From Deefgea piscis (lineage in GTDB: Bacteria; Pseudomonadota; Gammaproteobacteria; Burkholderiales; Chitinibacteraceae), in assembly GCF_019665785.1 (NCBI RefSeq), contig NZ_CP081149.1:434001-498000 (forward strand): 64,000 nucleotides of DNA. The letters are read 5' to 3'. The notes below the pieces were generated by a model. The model had not been told where the DNA came from, made no database searches, and saw only the letters and a program-made list of their open reading frames with translations. Position 1 is the first letter of the stretch, and every line of letters starts with the position of its first letter. Positions 56,358 through 64,000 of the stretch are shown one piece after another. The translations under genes were made by a program, and so were the position numbers.

Positions 56358-57248
56358 TTACCACGGCGCGGGATTAAAGCGCGCAACCAAAAAATCGAGC
56401 AAGGCACGCACGGCAGGGGATAAATGTCGGCGTGATGGATATAGCGCATAAATCGTCATCGTTGGCGCTTGCCAGTCGGGCAGGACGATGTGTAAATCGC
56501 CACTGGCCAGCAAAGGATTGACCAAATAACTGGGCTGCAAGGCAATGCCGCTACCCGCTAAGGCCGCGTGTAGTAAAACGGTGGCTTCATTGGCGCTAAA
56601 GCGGCTACGAACGGCGACGGTGCGCTGCTCTTGGCCGCGGTTAAATTGCCAAATGCTTTTGCCAAAATTGGCATAGCTTAAACAATCGTGCTGGGTAAGT
56701 GCCTCTGGATCATTGGGAATGCCGTGTTGCGCTAGATACCTAGGAGAGGCGACCAGTACTGATTCACACGCCGCCAAAGGGCGTACAATCAATAAAGCAT
56801 CGGGCTCAAGGCTGATTCGAATCGCCAAATCAATTCTGGATTCAACTAAATTCACCGCCATATCGTTGACGTTTAAATCGATTTTTAGCGCCGGATGCTG
56901 CGCTAAAAAGTCGCCGATCGCCGCTGCTAAATGCGCATGGCCAAAAGACATGCTGCACGTTAAGCGCAATTGGCCGCGTAGCTCGCCAGCATGCTGGGTG
57001 CTTTCTTCTTCAATATCTTGCATCAGCGCCAGCATTTGCTGGCTGCGCCGCAGGCAGTTTTCGCCAGCATCAGTGAGGGTCACGCTGCGCGTCGTTCTTT
57101 GCAGTAGCCGTGCGCCCAGCCATTGCTCTAGCTCAGCGATATAGCGCGTCACCATCGCCCGTGACATATCGAGCTGATCGGCCGTAGCGCTAAAACTACC
57201 GGTGCTGGCTACGCTGCTAAACACCTGCATGGCTTTCAGTCTATCCAT
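56358..57248 (-). CDS. LysR-family transcriptional regulator
   Basis: 296 residues. Winged helix-turn-helix at residues 1-60 (MDRLKAMQVFSSVASTGSFSATADQLDMSRAMVTRYIAELEQWLGARLLQRTTRSVTLT pattern split here), then a periplasmic-binding-like effector domain. Close to the DsdC/AaeR branch of regulators with FxSVAxxGSF. Divergent from the MBL gene with 120 bases between, the layout of a regulator and its target. Confidence 0.93.
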   Translation of the reverse strand: MDRLKAMQVFSSVASTGSFSATADQLDMSRAMVTRYIAELEQWLGARLLQRTTRSVTLTDAGENCLRRSQQMLALMQDIEEESTQHAGELRGQLRLTCSMSFGHAHLAAAIGDFLAQHPALKIDLNVNDMAVNLVESRIDLAIRISLEPDALLIVRPLAACESVLVASPRYLAQHGIPNDPEALTQHDCLSYANFGKSIWQFNRGQEQRTVAVRSRFSANEATVLLHAALAGSGIALQPSYLVNPLLASGDLHIVLPDWQAPTMTIYALYPSRRHLSPAVRALLDFLVARFNPAPW

Positions 57249-57368
57249 CGTGGATTTCCTTTATTTGATCGAATTTTGCAACAATCATGGCCATGATAAC
57301 GCATTTATCTGGCGGTTTAATGCAACTACACTGGCGTCAGTTCAATTAAACCCCTAAAGGAAAACGTC

Positions 57369-58244
57369 ATGTTTCGCACTACATTACTTGCCAGCACCTT
57401 AGCTTTAAGCTTTAACATCGCTCAAGCCCAAGACAGCGCCAAAGCGCCTTTGCAACTTAAAGTCTACAACGCTGATGCCGCCAGCTTTCATGTGAATTCA
57501 GTGTTGATTAGCGGAGAAAAAGAAGCCGTATTGATCGACAGCGGTTTTACTCGCGCTGATGCCTTGCGCATTGCCGCCAATGTGCTCGACAGTGGCAAGC
57601 AATTAACCACGATTTTGATTAGCCAAGCCGATCCGGATTATTATTTTGGCGTTGAAGTGTTAAAAAATATGTTCCCGCAAGCCCAAGTCGTGGCGACGCC
57701 TGCGGTACTGGCCAAAATAAACAGTAAATTGACCGGAAAGGTCGCGTTTTGGGGGCCAAAAATGGGCGCCAATGCGCCGCAAAAACCAGTCTTGCCACAG
57801 GCTTTGCAAGGCAATACCTTGATGCTTGAAGGTGAAACCATTGAAATTCGTGGCAATACCGGCATCTTGGCGCACCGCCCGTATGTGTGGATTCCATCGA
57901 TTAAAACCATTGCTGGCAATATTGCGGTCTTTGGCGGGCTGCACGTTTGGACGGCCGATACGCAAACCGCTGCCGAGCGCCGTGCATGGCTGGCGCAGCT
58001 CGATGAAATGGCCGCATTGCAAGCGGTGACGGTGATTCCAGGGCATATGCAAGCAGGCAGTGTGCTCGATGCCAGCCAGATTAAATATACTCAGCAGTAT
58101 TTGCAGCGCTTTGAAACCAATGCGGCCAATGCCAAAAACAGCGGTGAGCTGATTCGCAGTATGCAAAGCGCTTACCCACAAGCTGGCATGGGTATGGCGC
58201 TAGAGATTGGTGCCAAAGTGAATCAAGGAGAAATGAAATGGTAA
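57369..58244 (+). CDS. MBL-fold metallo-hydrolase family protein, exported, atypical motif
   Basis: 291 residues. Signal peptide MFRTTLLASTLALSFNIAQA (residues 1-20). Metallo-beta-lactamase fold with NSVLISGEKEAVLIDSGFT and VIPGHMQAG. The first metal motif, normally THxHxDHxGG, reads ISQADPDYYFG: both histidines of HxH are replaced, so zinc binding at the first site may be lost or altered. Overlaps the DsbA-like gene by seven bases. Suspected target of the divergent LysR regulator. Confidence 0.8.
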   Translation: MFRTTLLASTLALSFNIAQAQDSAKAPLQLKVYNADAASFHVNSVLISGEKEAVLIDSGFTRADALRIAANVLDSGKQLTTILISQADPDYYFGVEVLKNMFPQAQVVATPAVLAKINSKLTGKVAFWGPKMGANAPQKPVLPQALQGNTLMLEGETIEIRGNTGILAHRPYVWIPSIKTIAGNIAVFGGLHVWTADTQTAAERRAWLAQLDEMAALQAVTVIPGHMQAGSVLDASQIKYTQQYLQRFETNAANAKNSGELIRSMQSAYPQAGMGMALEIGAKVNQGEMKW

Positions 58245-58915
58245 AACGTTTGGATTATTATTTTGATCCACTGTGCGGCTGGTGCTACGCCGCAGCGCCT
58301 TTATTGCAGGCGCTGGCAGAACAATGTCCTGACATTGAAATCGTGCTCCACGCTGGCGGTATGATGAGTGGTGAGCGCCGCCAGCCGGTGACAGCGGCAT
58401 TGCGCGATTATGTGATGCCGCATGATCAGCGTATCGCCGCTTTAACCGGGCAAGTTTTTGCGCCAGCGTATTTCGACGGTTTGCTGCGTAATCCGCAGGC
58501 GGTGTTTGATTCCACACCGCCGACTTTGGCGATTTTTTCCGCTGCAGCGCTAGGGGGATCGGGCTTGCAAATGCTAAAAAAAATCCAGCAAGCGCATTAT
58601 CAGCAAGGGCGGCAAATTGCCGATCCCGCAGTATTACTTGATCTGGCGGCCGAACTGGGCTTTACGCGTGCAGCGTTTGAGCAAGCGATGCAGCATGAAG
58701 CCACAACGATTGCCGCGCATTTTGCCCAAACCCAGCAAGAGATGGCGCAGCACGGTTTGCGTGGTTTTCCTTCCTTGCGTATCGCTGGCGGAGCAGCCAT
58801 TGATTTGGGCCCATTTTTAGGCCAAACCGATGCTTTTGTCGCATGGATACGGCAGCAAAACCCAGCCACTTTGCCCACAGATGGCGGAGCGTTTTGTAGT
58901 CCACAAGGTTGTTAA
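58238..58915 (+). CDS. DsbA-family thioredoxin-like protein (CGWC)
   Basis: 225 residues, no signal peptide, so cytosolic. Thioredoxin-fold DsbA subgroup with active-site CGWC in YYFDPLCGWCYAAAP (residues about 7-21), plus a helical insertion and cis-Pro loop RGFPSLRI. Starts inside the end of the MBL gene (ATGGTAA), so they are translationally coupled. Related to the FrnE/2-hydroxychromene-2-carboxylate isomerase subgroup. Confidence 0.88.
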   Translation: MVKRLDYYFDPLCGWCYAAAPLLQALAEQCPDIEIVLHAGGMMSGERRQPVTAALRDYVMPHDQRIAALTGQVFAPAYFDGLLRNPQAVFDSTPPTLAIFSAAALGGSGLQMLKKIQQAHYQQGRQIADPAVLLDLAAELGFTRAAFEQAMQHEATTIAAHFAQTQQEMAQHGLRGFPSLRIAGGAAIDLGPFLGQTDAFVAWIRQQNPATLPTDGGAFCSPQGC

Positions 58916-59046
58916 GCAACGGGGCTTTAGGGCGATGCTTGGATTGAATGCTGTGCTGCAGGCATTTAAATCGCAGATTGCGGTGGGGCGATGACCGCGA
59001 TCTGCTGCCTTCTGTTATCCTCAGTTTTTTGTGCTTTGAGGATGAA

Positions 59047-59454
59047 ATGCCATTTCCTTTGCAAGATCAGGAGTCGCAATTGACGCCAGTTGAAGAACTA
59101 AGACAGCAAATCGCCGAAATTAAAGCGGCGCAGGCCACACTGGATCGCAATGGCACGCAATATATTGTGATGATGGGCGATGTGGCTTTTAAGTTTGTGA
59201 TGCAAGAAAAAACCGCAACGCAAGCCAGCGCTGTTGCCGCCCAATGGGCAACGCGCTTTACCGAGAACGACGCCAAAATGATTGCGCGGGCGATTAAAAA
59301 CGCCAAAGGCGAAACCGCCCAAGCCATGCCTTTAGTTGCGGCGCTCAATATGGCCTTAGCGAAAAAAAATCTGAGTTTACAGCGGCTAGAACAAGCCATC
59401 AGCGTGATTCAATGGCTGCCACCCGTTCGTCGCGATTCCGCTAGCGGCGAATAA
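59047..59454 (+). CDS. Hypothetical protein, 135 residues
   Basis: Starts at ATG 59047 with GAGG upstream; a longer frame from 58948 has no ribosome binding site. Soluble and helical. VEELRQQIAEIKAAQATLDRNGTQYIVMMGDVAFKFVMQEK is the best-structured part. No family recognised. Lies between the DsbA-like gene and the convergent phosphatase. Confidence 0.55.
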   Translation: MPFPLQDQESQLTPVEELRQQIAEIKAAQATLDRNGTQYIVMMGDVAFKFVMQEKTATQASAVAAQWATRFTENDAKMIARAIKNAKGETAQAMPLVAALNMALAKKNLSLQRLEQAISVIQWLPPVRRDSASGE

Positions 59455-59499
59455 TCCTTAACGTCAACAGACCCTAGATACTGACACCGAGATGTCGGC

Positions 59500-60798
59500 T
59501 TATGGCTGATATTGGCAAGCCTTGACTTGCCGACTGCGGCTGAGCTCGGCAAAACGGCTAGGAGTGCAGGCCGTACCCGTGCATTGCGGCAGGGTGAGCT
59601 CAATGATGCCCGGTTGTTCGCCGTGCAAACTCAGCGGCGTCATGGCGCGCATTTGTGGCAAGGTTTGATAAACCAATTTGATTTTGATTTGCTCTCGTTG
59701 GCTGCGCGGATGTTGCCAGCGCTCGAAAATCATTGCTAACCCTGGCGCGGTGTTATCGGGTTGCTCGGTGAGCTGCCAATTAAGGCCTAGCGCACCGGCG
59801 ACATTGGCAATATTGGTGTCATGCCCAATCAGCCAAACAATTTTGGCGCTCGCCGCTTGCTGGGTCAAAGTGCCACCGTTGGCGGGGGCTTGATCTTGCA
59901 GCGCATCACTAATGATCTGCAATAAGGGCGTGGCATTGGCGCTGGCAATGAGTGGGTTTTTTTGGGTCAGCGCAAAATAGCCATTATGCGCAGTAAAGAG
60001 TTGCTGCCACTGCGCGGGCTGCGCAATGCGTCCCCAGCCGACTTGTGAATCGGGCATTCCCTCTGCGTATTGCAATAAAAAAATCTCGCTTAATGTGGAA
60101 GCTAAGCCCAGTGCGCCCTTAAAACCCGCGCCGTGGTGATTGACATGCAAACGGCTGGGCAATAATTGTGGCAAGCTGCAATCGCTTTTTAGCTGGGCCG
60201 AGCACAGCGGCGCGGCGTTCAAATTGAGCGTTGTCGCTAGTTGCTGGTACGCGCTGGCAAATTGTTGATCGACGGGCTTTGTCCCTAGTTGCTGCTGAAT
60301 CGAGCGCCGTACCGCCTTAGGATCGAGCTGACAAATCCCCATTTTGAGTGGATGAAATAGCGGGTCAACTTGACTGGAATCCGCTTGGGTTTGTAGCGCG
60401 ACGCCGCAATTGGGCGCAACGGAGTCGATGAACGCTTGACCGGTGGCGCGAGTTCTTTGCTCGCTATCGGCCCAAACCAGCATGCGGCCGGTTGCTGGGC
60501 AGCCTTGGGCGGGTAACAGTCCGTTTTTTTGCCATGCGGTTTGATAGTAGTGGCCAAGCAGCTGGAGTAATTGTCCACCCCGTGGCGTGAGCTCACCCAG
60601 TGCGACCGGCCACGTTGGCCAGTTATCTGGCGTCACTTGCTGCATCAGTGCCGTGTCTTTGGTGGGGGAGCGTACCCCATGCCGATTGAGAATTACCACT
60701 TTACTGATTTGCCACTCGTCGTCGTTACTGGGCAGGGCAGTCCAGCCATTATGACTGGCGACAAGCAAAACACTGAGTACATAAGGAAGGATGCGCAT
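59500..60798 (-). CDS. Histidine acid phosphatase (AppA/Agp-like), periplasmic
   Basis: 432 residues. Signal peptide (residues 1-20, cut near GWTA). Catalytic RHGVRSPTKDT (residues about 39-49) and the proton donor HD in LIGHDTNIANVAGAL. Related to E. coli AppA phytase and Agp glucose-1-phosphatase; RHGxRxPT and HD leave both phytase and general acid phosphatase possible. Translation starts at ATG 60798. The IS66 element inserted 32 bp upstream of it, see mobile_element entry. Confidence 0.88.
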   Translation of the reverse strand: MRILPYVLSVLLVASHNGWTALPSNDDEWQISKVVILNRHGVRSPTKDTALMQQVTPDNWPTWPVALGELTPRGGQLLQLLGHYYQTAWQKNGLLPAQGCPATGRMLVWADSEQRTRATGQAFIDSVAPNCGVALQTQADSSQVDPLFHPLKMGICQLDPKAVRRSIQQQLGTKPVDQQFASAYQQLATTLNLNAAPLCSAQLKSDCSLPQLLPSRLHVNHHGAGFKGALGLASTLSEIFLLQYAEGMPDSQVGWGRIAQPAQWQQLFTAHNGYFALTQKNPLIASANATPLLQIISDALQDQAPANGGTLTQQAASAKIVWLIGHDTNIANVAGALGLNWQLTEQPDNTAPGLAMIFERWQHPRSQREQIKIKLVYQTLPQMRAMTPLSLHGEQPGIIELTLPQCTGTACTPSRFAELSRSRQVKACQYQP

Positions 60799-60831
60799 GG
60801 CGGATCTGCCGTCGTGAAGAGGTGGCTTGAT

Positions 60832-60837
60832 TATAGT
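60832..60837 (-). promoter_or_regulatory. Candidate -10 of the phosphatase gene, split by IS66
   Basis: On the minus strand the target duplication reads ACTATAAT, containing a perfect TATAAT about 34 bases before the start codon. The IS66 end begins one base upstream of that, so whatever -35 existed is now 2.4 kb away (a GTAACA beyond the other junction would be 18 bases from the TATAAT copy there). Confidence 0.5.
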
Positions 60838-60913
60838 GTAAGGGCTTAGCCGTTCCACCTCAATTATCGTTTTAATTCAGGCATGCTGCGCTTTTGATTT
60901 TTGGGAGCGCAGC

Positions 60914-61246
60914 ATGGGACGGTGGATTGATGCTTTGCAATGGGTGCAACGTTGGCAGGCTAGCGGTTTAACTCAAGCCGAGTTTGTCCGAGTGCACCAG
61001 CTTAAACGCACTACTTTTTCCAGTTGGCTGCGCCGTAGCCGCCTCGAATCTGCCGACGCATCTTCAGCTGCAATCACCGAACCGCAGATCGCCCCGAAAC
61101 CATCGGCGTCAAGCATCGTGCCCGCACAATGGCCCGCACCCGTTGCGGCGCAGTTGCAGTTGAATTTCCCCTCCGGCGTGACCCTGACTTTGCCAGCGGC
61201 GACCGATCCGGCTTGGGTCGCAGCTTTATTGCGCGCTTTGACATGA
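60914..61246 (+). CDS. tnpA: IS66 protein TnpA
   Basis: 110 residues. An N-terminal helix-turn-helix (WVQRWQASGLTQAEFVRVHQ, WSS-type wing TTFSSWLRR) and a proline/alanine-rich linker followed by the IS66 Orf1 end. Regulates or assists transposition. Overlaps tnpB by four bases. Confidence 0.85.
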   Translation: MGRWIDALQWVQRWQASGLTQAEFVRVHQLKRTTFSSWLRRSRLESADASSAAITEPQIAPKPSASSIVPAQWPAPVAAQLQLNFPSGVTLTLPAATDPAWVAALLRALT

Positions 61247-61584
61247 TGCCGCCACTCACTTCGCTGCAATTGGTCGTCGAACCGGTCGATATGCGCCTTG
61301 GTATCGAGGGTTTGTCGGCCAAGATTCATGCCCGTTTGCAGCGTTCCCCCATCGAAGGTGTGGCGTATGCGTTTCGCAATCAGCGCAGTAATCGCTTGAA
61401 GGTGTTGCTGTGGGATCGCACCGGTGTGTGGTTGGCACAGCGGCGTTTGCATCAAGGTCGGTTTGTTTGGCCGCAAGCGGGCGATGTGATCTTTACGCTG
61501 GATGCGGCGCAGTGGCAATGGTTGGTGAGTGGGGTCGATTGGCAACGACTCGCGCCGCCACCGCTACCAGAATACGCCTACTAA
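61243..61584 (+). CDS. tnpB: IS66 Orf2 protein TnpB
   Basis: 113 residues. Family signatures VVEPVDMRLGIEGLSAKI and LKVLLWDRTGVWLAQRRLHQGRFVWP. Unrelated to the TnpB nucleases of IS200/IS605. ATG overlaps the tnpA stop as ATGA. Confidence 0.93.
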   Translation: MMPPLTSLQLVVEPVDMRLGIEGLSAKIHARLQRSPIEGVAYAFRNQRSNRLKVLLWDRTGVWLAQRRLHQGRFVWPQAGDVIFTLDAAQWQWLVSGVDWQRLAPPPLPEYAY

Positions 61585-61678
61585 TTCACGATGAGGATGG
61601 ATAAAATAGTTGTCGCAGTATTGCGCTATACAGCATGTAATATATAATTCTTATGGCAATACCCTGTAAAATCAACAC

Positions 61679-63271
61679 ATGGATCTCGCTCAAGAACTCG
61701 CCAATTTAGACCTACCCGCCGCAGTCCGCGCGGCGATTTTGGCGCAGTCGGTACTCCTTGCTCAGCATACTGAATTAGTCACTCAGCAAGATCAACAACT
61801 CAAACAATACGTCTCCGACATCCAAAATAAAACGCAAACCATCGAAGCGCTAACGATGGAATTGGCCTATCTGCGCCGCATGCGTTATGGCGCTAAGACC
61901 GAAGTGATGAATCGCGAGCAGCGAGATTTGTTTGAAGAAGCCCTCGATGCCGATATGGCGGCGCTGGAAGCCAAACTCGCCGCCGAGCAAGCCAACAACA
62001 CCCCCGAGGTCAGCGATAAAAAGCCGCGCATTCGTGCAGGTCGCCAAGCCTTACCGGCGCATTTGCCGCGTACCGATATGGTTCACGAGCCTGAATCATG
62101 CAGTTGCGGCCAATGTGGTCAGGGTTTAGTTAAAGTCGGCGAAGACATTAGCGAGCAACTGCATGTGCAACCGGCGGTGTTTAGCGTGTTGCGCCACATT
62201 CGCCCGCAATACGCTTGCCGCAGCTGTCAAACGATGAGCGCCGCGCCGATTCCGCCGGCGATCATCAATGGCGGTTTACCCACTGCGGCCACTTTGGCGT
62301 GGGTGATGGTCAGCAAATACATTGATCATTTACCGCTGTATCGGCTACGGCAAATCGCCGAACGCAGCGGCGTGCCGTTAGCAGAAAGCACGCTGGCCAG
62401 TTGGGTCGGCACAGTCGGCTGGTGGTTGCAGCCGTTGGCGGATCGATTGCGTGAACGATTGAAAGGCGAAACGGTGCTGCATGCCGATGAAACGCCAGTC
62501 AAACAGCTTGATCCGGGCAAAGGCAAAACCAAAACCGCGTATTTATGGGGGTATCGCAACACGCCTTTGAGTGGCAGTGCGCCGATCATTTTGTTCGACT
62601 ACCAAGGCGGTCGCTCGGGTCAACACGTCCGCGATTTCTTGGCCGATTGGCAAGGTCAATTGATGGTCGATGACTATGGCGGCTACAAAGCGCTGTTCAA
62701 AACCGGCGTGATTGAGCTGGGCTGCTGGGCGCACGCACGGCGCAAATTCTTCGAATTGCATCAAGCCAACGGCAGCCCGATTGCCGCAGAGGCGCTGCGC
62801 CGTATTGGCGAACTGTATGCACTAGAAGCGCAGGCCAAAGATTTAAACCCCGAACAACGCCGAGCGCTACGGCAGCAACAAGCGCAACCTAAACTGCTCG
62901 AATTCAAAATTTGGCTGGATGAAACCGGTAGCAAAGTTGCGCCCAATAGCGCACTCGCTAAAGCGATCATTTACAGCCAACGGCGTTGGACGGCGCTTGA
63001 ACGCTACGCCCAAAGCGGCATTGCGCCAATCGATAACAATCCGGTCGAAAACAGCATTCGGCCGATTGCGATTGGCAAAAAGAACTGGTTATTTGCGGGG
63101 AGCGAGCGCGCCGGTCAACGCGCTGCCGCAATTCAAACGCTACTGGGCACCGCCAAACTCAACGACCTAGACCCGATGGCCTGGCTCACCGACACCCTAG
63201 AAAAGCTCCCCACTTGGCCGAACAGCCGCATCGACGAATTATTACCGCTAAGAGCGCTAGCAGAAACTTAA
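61679..63271 (+). CDS. tnpC: IS66 transposase TnpC
   Basis: 530 residues. Leucine-rich N-terminal coiled coil, a zinc-finger region (SCGQCGQGL...YACRSCQT), then a DDE core with HADETPVK, VDDYGGYK and NNPVENSIRPIAIGKKNWLFAGSERAG. All three catalytic segments are visible, so it is probably active. Starts 94 bases after tnpB. Confidence 0.95.
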   Translation: MDLAQELANLDLPAAVRAAILAQSVLLAQHTELVTQQDQQLKQYVSDIQNKTQTIEALTMELAYLRRMRYGAKTEVMNREQRDLFEEALDADMAALEAKLAAEQANNTPEVSDKKPRIRAGRQALPAHLPRTDMVHEPESCSCGQCGQGLVKVGEDISEQLHVQPAVFSVLRHIRPQYACRSCQTMSAAPIPPAIINGGLPTAATLAWVMVSKYIDHLPLYRLRQIAERSGVPLAESTLASWVGTVGWWLQPLADRLRERLKGETVLHADETPVKQLDPGKGKTKTAYLWGYRNTPLSGSAPIILFDYQGGRSGQHVRDFLADWQGQLMVDDYGGYKALFKTGVIELGCWAHARRKFFELHQANGSPIAAEALRRIGELYALEAQAKDLNPEQRRALRQQQAQPKLLEFKIWLDETGSKVAPNSALAKAIIYSQRRWTALERYAQSGIAPIDNNPVENSIRPIAIGKKNWLFAGSERAGQRAAAIQTLLGTAKLNDLDPMAWLTDTLEKLPTWPNSRIDELLPLRALAET

Positions 63272-63446
63272 GCGTCAAGGCGGTGGAGCGGCTGAGCGCT
63301 TACATTATAGTGAGTCGTGCTGTGTGATGTTACGCAATTGATTTGTTGGCTAGGCGCTGCGTGTCTTGCCTCAGACCAAAAGCCGCACCAACGGAGTTGG
63401 CAAACTAAACGTCAACCGAGCCTAGGCTTGAATCGGCAGCAAAAAA

Positions 63447-63471
63447 AATGGGCAGGATATACCTGCCCATT
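63447..63471 (-). terminator. Terminator-like hairpin
   Basis: AATGGGCAGG / CCTGCCCATT with an ATATA loop. An eight-A run on the plus strand (63441-63448) is the T run for minus-strand transcripts from the right. The 63312-63518 interval around it holds no supported gene. Confidence 0.7.
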
Positions 63472-63518
63472 GTATTTAACTGTAGCCATTTATAATCAAT
63501 GGCGTCATAGATATACCC

Positions 63519-63617
63519 TTATTTCAAGAGATCCAGCGCCTCGGCGACCTTAATTCCATCCACCCCAGCCGATAAAATCCCGCTGGCGTAGCCTGCGCCT
63601 TCGCGGGGTAGAGACCG
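63519..63617 (-). pseudogene. C-terminal remnant of a FAD-dependent oxidoreductase
   Basis: A 32-codon minus-strand stretch, starting within CTAATGCGG, translates to MRSLPREGAGYASGILSAGV then DGIKVAEALDLLK and a stop (TAA at 63519-63521). This is the typical C-terminal end, GEGAGYAGGI...DGIKVAEA, of COG2509-type NAD(P)/FAD-dependent dehydrogenases. The rest of the gene is not upstream; the MNT gene sits there instead. So only a tail remains, most likely from a deletion. Confidence 0.65.
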
Positions 63618-63630
63618 CATTAGGCATAAT

Positions 63631-63951
63631 TTAGTATTGCTGCGGTGTTTGGATTACGCGATGAGCCGCACTCATTTCAGCTTGAAACTGGCTAGGCAGT
63701 TTGGCCCAATCGTGTATTTGCACCACATAGGGAATCGGGCTATCGGATAACGCTTGTTTTAGTGCGGCTAAATCCGTGGCTTGCTGCGGACTTGCTGGGC
63801 AGCGAACGACCAAATCAATATCACTGGCATCCCAGTGCGTGCCTTTGACGCGACTACCAAATGCCCAGACCTCGGCGTGCGGCAGATAGAGTTGTAACAG
63901 CCGGCACAGCGTCGCCCAGTGTTGCGGTGGTAAGAATAAGTGCTCTTTCAT
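63631..63951 (-). CDS. MNT-type nucleotidyltransferase domain protein
   Basis: 106 residues. Minimal nucleotidyltransferase fold: EVWAFGSRVKGTHWDASDIDLVV carries the GSRxxG...SDID(L) motif (residues about 28-49). Such proteins pair with HEPN-domain RNases as toxin-antitoxin modules, or with kanamycin-nucleotidyltransferase-like partners. ATG overlaps the stop of an upstream gene (TAATG) that leaves the window, which supports a two-gene module. Confidence 0.8.
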   Translation of the reverse strand: MKEHLFLPPQHWATLCRLLQLYLPHAEVWAFGSRVKGTHWDASDIDLVVRCPASPQQATDLAALKQALSDSPIPYVVQIHDWAKLPSQFQAEMSAAHRVIQTPQQY

Positions 63952-64000
63952 TACGGCAAGGCCTTGAGTCGTCGCAGCAAAGTTTGTGCATCTAAATGAA
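63951..64000 (-). CDS. Partial gene overlapping the MNT protein
   Basis: The last 15 codons of a minus-strand frame, ending HLDAQTLLRRLKALP then TAA, whose stop shares TAATG with the MNT start. A HEPN (HI0074-like) substrate-binding partner is expected by position, but nothing in these residues proves it. Confidence 0.5.
   Translation of the reverse strand, partial: HLDAQTLLRRLKALP

Larger units (their letters stand above)
60838..63303 (+). mobile_element. IS66-family insertion sequence, complete
   Basis: 2,466 bp. The left end begins GTAAGGGCTTAGCCGTTCCACC and the right end, read inverted, begins GTAAGCGCTCAGCCGCTCCACC, nineteen of twenty-two bases the same. An 8-bp duplication ATTATAGT flanks it (60830-60837 and 63304-63311). 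It holds tnpA, tnpB and tnpC in one direction, all intact. Confidence 0.95.

Noticed and set aside
61243..61584. TnpB as an RNA-guided nuclease
   Set aside because: IS66 TnpB is only a namesake; it is 113 residues and has no RuvC or zinc-finger motif.
63317..63553. 78-codon plus-strand open frame between IS66 and MNT gene
   Set aside because: Covers a terminator hairpin and the oxidoreductase remnant on the other strand; no translation signal.

Overview
The window is a stretch of bacterial chromosome from a betaproteobacterium, most likely order Neisseriales and perhaps the Chitinibacteraceae (Deefgea/Chitinibacter-like). This rests on the 16S and 23S sequences, the gene order mnmG-rsmG-parA-parB-atpIBEFHAGDC, and proteins that read as betaproteobacterial (HemX/HemY after HemCD, FimV-like protein, DUF4124). 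The genus is inference. The mnmG-to-atp block usually lies close to the replication origin, but oriC, dnaA and a convincing parS are not visible here.

Layout. 1-5000: a 5' stretch with no supported gene, a solitary phosphoketolase (xfp), an inositol-monophosphatase-family protein and rlmJ. 5150-10770: a complete rRNA operon (16S, tRNA-Ile GAT, tRNA-Ala TGC, 23S, 5S) with promoter, boxA elements, both processing stems and a terminator. 10801-11995: an intact IS3-family element with inverted ends and a 4-bp target duplication, 30 bp behind the rrn terminator. 12126-16811: a GIY-YIG protein, ampG, exonuclease III divergent from pyrE, a DUF4124 protein and polyphosphate glucokinase. 16985-28475: tRNA modification, 16S methylation, chromosome partition and the full nine-gene ATP synthase operon. 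28589-35045: glmU, UPF0149, ychF, yggX, ppk1-sixA. 35067-42300 (minus strand): fimV-like, hemC, hemD, hemX, hemY, with dinB upstream. 42500-46311: a GH13 amylase, tRNA-Leu CAA, a small secreted protein, and def overlapping sui1. 46444-55166: two chemoreceptors, a YkgJ protein, rlmF, DUF2946 plus PepSY proteins, DUF1269. 55361-60798: a MazG-like hydrolase, a LysR regulator divergent from an MBL-fold protein and a DsbA-like protein, unknown genes and a periplasmic histidine acid phosphatase. 60838-63303: an intact IS66 element (tnpA, tnpB, tnpC) with an 8-bp target duplication. 63519-64000: a broken tail of a FAD-dependent oxidoreductase, an MNT-type nucleotidyltransferase, and the last codons of a gene overlapping it.

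Most of the window is housekeeping DNA. The regions worth a second look are: the IS66 insertion, which falls exactly at the predicted promoter -10 of the phosphatase gene; the decayed right-hand end with an oxidoreductase remnant and a possible HEPN-MNT pair; a pair of 53-bp palindromic repeats (30035 and 50056); two interlocking stems between atpB and atpE; a chemoreceptor with about three tandem HAMP-like modules; and an MBL-fold protein lacking the usual metal-binding motif. Polyphosphate genes (ppgK, ppk1) recur within 20 kb. I found no CRISPR array, prophage or clearly new multi-gene system.
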